From the NCBI GenBank assembly GCA_020024175.1, contig JAHHUB010000029.1, positions 1 to 12,401 of the forward strand: a DNA stretch of 12,401 nucleotides. Direction: 5' to 3'. This document shows positions 8,052 to 12,401 of this stretch, piece by piece; the first letter of the stretch is position 1, and each line of letters opens with the position of its first letter. Position numbers and translations under genes: made by a program. Under the pieces are notes generated by a model that did not search any database, had not been told where the DNA came from, and worked only from the letters and a program-made list of their open reading frames with translations. The stretch comes from Oscillospiraceae bacterium (GTDB taxonomy: Bacteria; Bacillota; Clostridia; Oscillospirales; Ruminococcaceae).

Positions 8052-8211
8052 TTTTTATTTTAATTTTTTGGATGATGGACTGTTTCTTTGGAATAATTCT
8101 ACTGAAGAATGGGAAAAAATACTGGGTGAAAGATTTAATATAATAAAAGCTGACAAGCTTTACTATTCCGAAAATGAATTTAACAGAGTATTTTGGCTTA
8201 CAACAAAATAA
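8041..8211 (+). pseudogene. Possible C-terminal remnant of an unidentified gene
   Basis: The frame shifted relative to scfB runs open into a stop at 8209-8211 and reads as plausible protein: DDGLFLWNNSTEEWEKILG, then RFNIIKADKLYYSENEF and RVFWLTTK. The mix of Trp, Tyr, charged and hydrophobic residues looks like a real folded C-terminus rather than random AT-rich translation. No ribosome binding site or ATG precedes it; the first possible start is a TTG at 8068 behind an AT tract. The simplest reading is the surviving tail of a deleted gene fused next to scfB, but a leaderless or readthrough-made small protein is possible. I do not recognise the family. Confidence 0.4.
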
Positions 8212-8227
8212 ATTTTAAAATACTCTT

Positions 8228-8254
8228 TTGTTTTTTAAAATTTTGTGATAGAAT
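8228..8254 (+). promoter_or_regulatory. Extended -10 promoter for the 97-residue orphan gene
   Basis: TGATAGAAT (8246-8254) carries an extended -10 TGn and a -10 hexamer matching at 5 of 6 positions. TTGTTT at 8228-8233 is a weak -35 with a short 15-base spacer. Transcription would begin near 8261, giving a leader of about 26 bases. Confidence 0.5.
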
Positions 8255-8286
8255 AATATTACTTACATAAATAGGAGGTAATACCA

Positions 8287-8580
8287 ATGAAAGCATATGA
8301 TACAGTAAAAAAAGTTGAACTTGAAGTTTCTGAACAGGACTTGCTTAACCTTATGAAGAATGAAAACAGACAGGTTGATCTTATCCTCAAAGAAAAAGTA
8401 ACAGACAGCGACGGATATCTCACATGGGATGTTGAACATTGGTGCAGTGTTGATGGCAAGCGTTTCATTCGTACATACGCATTGGAAGGCAGAGAACTCA
8501 GAGACAGCACAACTCACAACATCTACGACATTCGTACAGACTTTAAGCCTGAAAATGCCGCTAAAATTCAAATCAGCTAA
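8287..8580 (+). CDS. Conserved-looking hypothetical protein, 97 residues
   Basis: I do not recognise this protein. It has no signal peptide, membrane helix or cysteine motif (a single Cys at 53). Residues 4-40 look like an amphipathic helix plus a strand (SEQDLLNLMKNENRQVDLIL). Residues 43-72 look like paired strands (GYLTWDVEHWCSVDGKRFIR, then TYALEGRELRD), so a small soluble alpha/beta domain is likely. The ATG has an excellent AGGAGGT site 7 bases upstream, and a promoter and terminator flank it, so it is a monocistronic, well-translated gene. The codon use resembles its neighbours. Function cannot be inferred; a cytoplasmic location is the most that can be said. Confidence 0.8.
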   Translation: MKAYDTVKKVELEVSEQDLLNLMKNENRQVDLILKEKVTDSDGYLTWDVEHWCSVDGKRFIRTYALEGRELRDSTTHNIYDIRTDFKPENAAKIQIS

Positions 8581-8593
8581 TTTAAACTGTTTT

Positions 8594-8630
8594 AAAAAGA
8601 CTGACAATCACTAAGATTGACAGTCTTTTT
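8594..8630 (+). terminator. Intrinsic terminator after the orphan gene
   Basis: AAAAAGACTG (8594-8603) pairs with CAGTCTTTTT (8621-8630). After one A/A mismatch the stem continues with CAATC (8605-8609) and GATTG (8615-8619). The 5' A-run and 3' T-run make a strong terminator that may also work on the other strand. Confidence 0.85.
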
Positions 8631-8760
8631 GTATATAATTAAACTTATAAATATGTAAAAAATGAAAATAAATGGATTATTATGTTTTGTATTTTTACAT
8701 AATTATTAAATCAGAAAATAACTAACAAAAAAGAGCATTTATTTTTATTTTATTTCACCA

Positions 8761-8789
8761 TTGTTAATTTACACAAAATGTGTTATAAT
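8761..8789 (+). promoter_or_regulatory. Sigma-A promoter for hpf
   Basis: TTGTTA (8761-8766), a 17-base spacer ending in TGT (extended -10), and a perfect TATAAT (8784-8789). Transcription is expected near 8796, leaving a leader of about 78 bases before the ATG. The gene-free stretch upstream (8631-8760) is plain AT-rich sequence in which I see no other signal. Confidence 0.75.
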
Positions 8790-8873
8790 ACAATCAAAGA
8801 TTAGACAAAACGGACAAGTTTTTCTGATTTTTTCGCACATCAAGTGAAATTTATTTCAAAAGGAGCTGAATCT

Positions 8874-9404
8874 ATGAAGGTTATCATTACAGCTAGGAAG
8901 ACAATAGTAAAGGACAGCTTTAAAGAAAAAGTTGAAAAAAGACTTGCAAAATTTGATCGCTTTTTCGGAGAGGAGGCTACTGCTAATGTAACAGTAACTC
9001 ATGAAGGTGACCGGGAAATTGTCGAAGTTACAATCAAATTCAAAGGCATGACCTACAGAGCTGAAAGAACAACAGAAGACAGAGCAATCTCTTTTGATGC
9101 GGTTTGTGATGTACTTATGAAACAAATCGTTAAAAACAAAAAGAAACTTGATAAAAAGGTTAAATCCGAAGCATTTGTTGATCTTCATGATTTTGCAGAT
9201 GAACCAGAAGAAGAGTACAAAATCGTTAAATCCAAAAAGTATTCCATAAGACCAATGACGGCTGAGGATGCTATTTTGAACATGAATCTGATAGATCATC
9301 AATTCTTCATTTTCAATAATGCCGAAACAGGAAAGGTAAATCTGATTTACCGCCGCAATGACGGAAACTATGGTCTAATTGAACCAGGAGAAGACGAAGA
9401 ATAA
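8874..9404 (+). CDS. hpf: Long-form ribosome hibernation promoting factor
   Basis: HPF (RaiA/YfiA family) binds the small subunit at the mRNA/tRNA channel and silences ribosomes in stationary phase. The 176-residue product is the long form. Its N-terminal domain (about 1-95) has MKVIITARKTIVKDSFKEKV, the LAKFDRFF helix and the VEVTIKFKGMTYRAER strands. An acidic linker (about 100-116) leads to the C-terminal dimerisation domain (about 117-173) with IRPMTAEDAILNMNLIDHQF and FIFNNAETGKVNLIYRR. In Firmicutes this domain pairs two copies to form 100S ribosome dimers. The ATG at 8874 has AAAAGGAG upstream; the in-frame GTG at 8844 is rejected because it lacks a site and adds non-family sequence. 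It is monocistronic, with its own promoter and terminator. Confidence 0.96.
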   Translation: MKVIITARKTIVKDSFKEKVEKRLAKFDRFFGEEATANVTVTHEGDREIVEVTIKFKGMTYRAERTTEDRAISFDAVCDVLMKQIVKNKKKLDKKVKSEAFVDLHDFADEPEEEYKIVKSKKYSIRPMTAEDAILNMNLIDHQFFIFNNAETGKVNLIYRRNDGNYGLIEPGEDEE

Positions 9405-9426
9405 TTATAAAAATAATTAACAAATA

Positions 9427-9459
9427 TTGGGCACAGTTTCTAATTGGGACTGTGTCCAT
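9427..9459 (+). terminator. Intrinsic terminator after hpf
   Basis: ATGGGCACAGT-like left arm (9427-9437) pairs with ACTGTGTCCAT-like right arm (9449-9459) with one G-T pair and an 11-base loop, followed by TTTTAAAT. Confidence 0.75.
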
Positions 9460-9531
9460 TTTAAATGTCAATTAATAAATGGATAAAAATGTAATAAATC
9501 AATAAGTTTTTTTATATTTTCAATAAAATAC

Positions 9532-9560
9532 TTGACAATAACATAAAAATATGGCAACAT
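9532..9560 (+). promoter_or_regulatory. Candidate promoter for the ncRNA downstream of hpf
   Basis: A perfect TTGACA -35 box at 9532-9537 is followed, after 17 bases ending in the extended -10 TGG, by CAACAT (9555-9560). The -10 hexamer matches only 3 of 6 positions but keeps the key A2 and T6. A TATAAT at 9571-9576 is an alternative -10 without a good -35. Either would start transcription just before or at the hexamer repeat. Confidence 0.5.
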
Positions 9561-9581
9561 TATATATAGATATAATAAATT

Positions 9582-9627
9582 TAAATGTAAATGTAAATGT
9601 AAATGTAAATGTAAATGTAAATGTAAA
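9582..9627 (+). repeat. Seven perfect tandem TAAATG hexamers plus a partial copy
   Basis: Seven uninterrupted copies of TAAATG run from 9582 to 9623, followed by a partial TAAA (9624-9627). The tract sits between the promoter and the structured RNA candidate, in the part expected to be transcribed. Such perfect short repeats are prone to copy-number change during replication. It is not part of a gene. Confidence 0.95.
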
Positions 9628-9632
9628 CAATT

Positions 9633-9819
9633 AAAACTGTCGGTGGGTAAGGATATTATATTTTTACACGCTAATGGACAGCTTTTTGCGTTTTGTGTTA
9701 TTTTTTTATCAATATACATAAGAGAGGTGAGCATATTTTGGATAGCAGTTGCGGGCGAAGTATAGGTTCGCAAAATACAAATTGTAAAATGATAAAGTTA
9801 ATATGCTCATGGTATATGT
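9633..9819 (+). ncRNA. Candidate structured RNA downstream of hpf, possibly raiA-motif class
   Basis: This gene-free stretch carries sequence-rich segments unlike the surrounding AT-rich DNA, arranged in nested stems. The 5' domain has stem 9637-9641/9677-9681 (CTGTC/GACAG). It encloses an internal loop of GGTGG (9642-9646) and ACGCTAATG (about 9668-9676), and an inner hairpin at 9647-9667 (nine pairs, two G-U). The 3' domain has a perfect 10-bp stem 9728-9737/9800-9809 (TGAGCATATT/AATATGCTCA), possibly extended by 9716-9720/9815-9819. It encloses GGATAGCAGTTGCGGGCGAAG and a hairpin GCGAA/TTCGC (9755-9759/9767-9771). The length of about 190 bases, linkage to hpf (also called raiA) and a spore-forming host suggest the raiA-motif RNA, which affects sporulation in Clostridium acetobutylicum. 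The class is inferred from context, not from a remembered consensus. A cis-acting leader for mgtE is the main alternative. Confidence 0.6.
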
Positions 9820-9904
9820 TTTAAATATGTTCCAAAAAGTTGATTAGCTGCTTGGGACTTGATATTTTATTGCAAAGTTTAGTAATTATCCCGTGAGTGA
9901 TGTT

Positions 9905-9929
9905 AATTCTGTCATTTTATGTCAGAATT
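9905..9929 (+). terminator. Weak hairpin just before mgtE, possible terminator or attenuator
   Basis: AATTCTG (9905-9911) pairs with CAGAATT (9923-9929) around an 11-base loop and is followed by TTATTTA. It ends only 9 bases before the mgtE ribosome binding site. The stem has just two G-C pairs, so it may be a weak terminator for the upstream RNA or a translation-level control element. The stretch 9820-9904 before it shows no other clear signal. Confidence 0.35.
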
Positions 9930-9948
9930 TTATTTACGAGGTGATTTT

Positions 9949-11283
9949 ATGACAAAGGAAATTTTGCTTAGTTTACTCAACGAAAAAAAATATAAATCCA
10001 TACATGATGTGCTGTCTAAGTACAATGCAGTGGATATTGCTAATCTTTTATCGGAACTGGAAATGAAAGATTTGGCACCGGTTTTCAGAATGATTGAAAA
10101 AGATAAAGCTGCTGAAGTATTCTCTTATATGGAAAATGATCAGCGTGAACATTTATTAAATAGTTTTACAAATCAGGAAATACAGCATATTTTAGACTCT
10201 ATGTACACTGATGACATGATTGACTTTTTGGAAGATATGCCTGCTAATGTGGTAAAGCCATTGCTTGAAAATATAGATTCCGAAACCAGAGCCGAAATAA
10301 ACAAAATTTTGAAATACGGCGAAGACAGTGTAGGAAGTATAATGACTACAGAGTTTGTGGAATTATATCCTGATATGACTGTATCTGAAGCTTTAGCCAG
10401 AATTAAAAAAGTGGGAATTGAAAGTGAAACAATTTACACTTGTTATGTAATTGAAAGAAGAAAACTTGTGGGAGTTGTTTCGGCTAAAAAACTCCTGATC
10501 AGTGATGACGATGTGCTGATAAAAGATATTATGCATGAGGAATTTGTATTTTCTCATACCACCGATGACCGTGAAGATGCAGCTAAAATGTTTAGAAAAT
10601 ACGGATTTATAGCACTTCCTGTTTTAGACAGTGAAGGTCTTATTGTGGGAATTGTAACTTTTGATGATGCTATTGATGTATTGACAGAAGAAACTACAGA
10701 AGATATGCAGAAAATGGCAGCTATGGTTGCCAATGATGAATCATATCTTAAAACTTCGGTATTTACTCATGCTAAAAACAGAATAGTGTGGCTTTTAGTT
10801 TTAATGCTGTCAGCTTCTGTTACAGGTATGATTATTTCAAAATATGAAAAAGCCTTTGCAGTAGTACCTTTGCTTGTTTCATTTATACCAATGCTTATGG
10901 ATACAGGCGGAAACTGCGGTTCACAAAGTGCTACACTGATAATCAGAGGTTTGGCAGTAGATGAACTGCATTTTTCGGATTTTTGGAAAATAATATGGAA
11001 AGAATTCAGAGTTTCACTGCTGGTAAGTGCTGTACTTGCTTTAGCCAATACCCTTAGAATTTATATTATATACAAAGATTTAGCTTTGGCTGTTGTTGTA
11101 GGGTTTTCAATTATATGTACGGTAATTGTGGCTAAAATGGTGGGTTGTACTTTGCCTGTATTGGCAAAAAAACTGAAAATGGATCCTGCTATAATGGCAG
11201 CTCCTCTTATTACTACAATAGTAGATACTTGTTCAATAATAATTTATTTCAAAATAGCAACAATTATGTTTGATATTCAGTAA
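9949..11283 (+). CDS. mgtE: Magnesium channel/transporter MgtE
   Basis: MgtE is a dimeric magnesium-selective inner-membrane channel gated by its own cytosolic magnesium sensor. The 444-residue product shows the full set of parts: an N-domain of helical repeats (about 20-125), two CBS domains (about 132-185 and 196-250), a connecting plug helix (about 250-272), and five membrane helices from about 278. The signature PMLMDTGGNCGSQSATLIIRG lies at 314-334, and the pore aspartate corresponds to Asp426 in the last helix region (TTIVDTCS). The ATG at 9949 has GAGGTG 5 bases upstream; an earlier in-frame ATG at 9919 falls inside a hairpin loop and is rejected. Its promoter is unclear: transcription may come through the upstream RNA, which would make that RNA a leader. 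No clear magnesium M-box could be fitted. Confidence 0.95.
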   Translation: MTKEILLSLLNEKKYKSIHDVLSKYNAVDIANLLSELEMKDLAPVFRMIEKDKAAEVFSYMENDQREHLLNSFTNQEIQHILDSMYTDDMIDFLEDMPANVVKPLLENIDSETRAEINKILKYGEDSVGSIMTTEFVELYPDMTVSEALARIKKVGIESETIYTCYVIERRKLVGVVSAKKLLISDDDVLIKDIMHEEFVFSHTTDDREDAAKMFRKYGFIALPVLDSEGLIVGIVTFDDAIDVLTEETTEDMQKMAAMVANDESYLKTSVFTHAKNRIVWLLVLMLSASVTGMIISKYEKAFAVVPLLVSFIPMLMDTGGNCGSQSATLIIRGLAVDELHFSDFWKIIWKEFRVSLLVSAVLALANTLRIYIIYKDLALAVVVGFSIICTVIVAKMVGCTLPVLAKKLKMDPAIMAAPLITTIVDTCSIIIYFKIATIMFDIQ

Positions 11284-11341
11284 TATAAATTGAAAGATTT
11301 ATATAAATAATTAAAATTAAATTTGTTATGGAGGATGTTAT

Positions 11342-12199
11342 ATGGGCAGCGATAAAAAGGAGTTAATCAAAGAATATTTAATGATTGCAGTTGGCACATT
11401 TATCACTTGTGTGGGTGTTTATTACTTTATGGTGCCTCAGGATATTGTAACAGGTGGAGTTTCCGGTTTGGCGATTGTAATTCATCATATTATGCCATTG
11501 CCTATATCAGTAATTACATTTATATTGAATGCTTTGCTGTTGGTTATCGGATTTATTTTTCTTGGTAAAGAATTTGGTGTCAAAACAATTTATTCTACGA
11601 TTTTGTTTTCATTTTTTATATATTTGATGGAAACATTTACACCTCTTGATGGTTCTCTTACAGATATTTTGTGGCTTGATTTGGTTATGGCGGTAATTAT
11701 CTCCAGCTATGGCTTATCAGTTGTATTTAACCAAAATGCTTCTACAGGGGGAACTGATATTCTTGCAAGAATGTTTAATAAGTATTTAAACATGGATTTA
11801 GGCAATGGTTTGCTCCTGGCAGATGTTGTTGTAGTAACAGGTGCTATCTTTGTATTTGGTTTAAAAACAGCTCTTGTAGGTATATTTGGCTGGTTCCTGG
11901 CAGGTCTTTCAATTAACTACTTCATTGACGGATTTAATGTAAAAAAAGAAGTTACTATTATGTCAGATTGTCCTGAAGAAATTAAAGAATATATTCTTCA
12001 TACTCTAAGTCGCGGACTTACCACTTATGATGGCAAGGGTGGTTATACTAAAACAGATAAGGAAATTATTGTTACGGTTCTTGAAAGAAACCAGTATTCA
12101 AAATTGAAAATAGCTCTAAAAGAAATTGACCCTAAATGTTTCCTTATTGTCAGAACGGTTCATGAAGTAATGGGAGAAGGTTTCTCTGATTTGGGCTAG
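11342..12199 (+). CDS. YitT-family membrane protein with DUF2179 domain
   Basis: The 285-residue protein belongs to the YitT/DUF161-DUF2179 family. It has six or so membrane helices (about 11-31, 36-52, 55-74, 82-98, 110-130 and 158-195) with the family motifs VPQDIVTGGVSGLAIVIHH near residues 31-49 and NASTGGTDILARM near 132-144. A cytosolic DUF2179 domain follows at about 204-275 (VTIMSDCPEEIKEYIL, then RGLTTYDGKGGYT). The substrate or function of these proteins is not established, although they are common in Firmicutes in several copies. An excellent GGAGG site precedes the ATG at 11342. It lies 58 bases after mgtE with no clear terminator or promoter between them, so it may be co-transcribed. 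Confidence 0.92.
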   Translation: MGSDKKELIKEYLMIAVGTFITCVGVYYFMVPQDIVTGGVSGLAIVIHHIMPLPISVITFILNALLLVIGFIFLGKEFGVKTIYSTILFSFFIYLMETFTPLDGSLTDILWLDLVMAVIISSYGLSVVFNQNASTGGTDILARMFNKYLNMDLGNGLLLADVVVVTGAIFVFGLKTALVGIFGWFLAGLSINYFIDGFNVKKEVTIMSDCPEEIKEYILHTLSRGLTTYDGKGGYTKTDKEIIVTVLERNQYSKLKIALKEIDPKCFLIVRTVHEVMGEGFSDLG

Positions 12200-12240
12200 G
12201 ATGATGGTTTTAGTTATCAGTGATTTAAGGAGGAAATTCT

Positions 12241-12401
12241 ATGAGTAATATCAAACGAAAATATTCTCAGGAAGAAGTTTGGGCTTTAATGCACGGACGA
12301 ATATATTATAATAAAAATGATTTGAATATTTTTGTAAAAAAGAAAACACCTTATTCATATACAATGAATTTAGGCAATATATGGAGCTATGTTATATCTA
12401 T
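12241..12401 (+). CDS. DUF5808-like protein, 3' end outside the window
   Basis: Only the first 53 codons are present. The ATG at 12241 follows AAGGAGGAAA at ideal spacing. After a short charged start, residues 20-50 read RIYYNKNDLNIFVKKK and then YTMNLGNIWSY. This resembles the DUF5808 domain, in which a YYNPxD element is followed by FVxKR and a W/Y-x-x-NxG stretch; here Asn replaces the usual Pro of YYNP. In known architectures this short domain is attached to a membrane region, which would lie beyond the edge. It follows the YitT-like gene by 41 bases, probably in one operon. The family assignment is tentative because most of the gene is missing. Confidence 0.6.
   Translation, partial: MSNIKRKYSQEEVWALMHGRIYYNKNDLNIFVKKKTPYSYTMNLGNIWSYVIS

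Noticed and set aside
8211..8242. Ten-pair hairpin after the gene remnant
   Set aside because: All pairs are A-T in a homopolymer-rich stretch, so it is likely a composition effect.
9582..9627. CRISPR-like array
   Set aside because: Units are six bases with no spacers; this is a simple tandem repeat.
9468..9773. Minus-strand reading frame with His-Leu repeats
   Set aside because: The repeats are just the hexamer tract read in reverse, and the frame has no ribosome binding site and crosses the folded RNA.
9630..9830. Magnesium M-box (ykoK) riboswitch upstream of mgtE
   Set aside because: There is loose similarity (GGTGGG, ACACGCTAATG, AGGTGA), but the conserved M-box blocks and their spacing could not be aligned convincingly. 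It is kept only as an alternative.

Overview
The window is AT-rich DNA from a low-GC, Gram-positive, endospore-forming anaerobe, most likely a member of the Clostridia (Bacillota). Three things point there: the sporulation pair yabP-yabQ beside a divIC-like gene and an S1-domain gene, a SCIFF precursor peptide (six cysteines) with its radical SAM maturase, and strong AGGAGG-type ribosome binding sites with TTGnnn/TATAAT promoters. Genus cannot be read from the sequence.

Layout. 1-3183: the conserved rqcP-yabP-yabQ-divIC-S1 neighbourhood, interrupted by an opposite-strand lipoprotein gene with an internally duplicated domain. 3223-5421: queA and tgt, the last steps of queuosine tRNA modification. 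5423-6366: yajC and a four-helix TIGR04086-type membrane protein under a new promoter. 6363-8051: scfA (48-residue SCIFF peptide), an intrinsic terminator acting as a likely attenuator, then scfB (radical SAM/SPASM maturase). 8052-8630: an apparent gene remnant, then a self-contained orphan gene of 97 codons. 8761-9459: long-form hibernation factor hpf with its own promoter and terminator. 9532-9948: a gene-free stretch holding a promoter, seven perfect TAAATG repeats and a folded, sequence-rich RNA candidate, possibly of the raiA-motif class that is typically linked to hpf (raiA). 9949-12401: mgtE magnesium channel, a YitT/DUF2179 membrane protein and the start of a DUF5808-like gene.

How the parts work together. 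RqcP and HPF both act on ribosomes (quality control and hibernation), QueA and Tgt modify tRNA, and YabP/YabQ/DivIC serve spore and septum formation. ScfA/ScfB form a two-gene RiPP module in which a strong promoter and an internal terminator should give far more peptide than enzyme. The two items most worth following up are the scf module and the structured RNA downstream of hpf with its hexamer tract.
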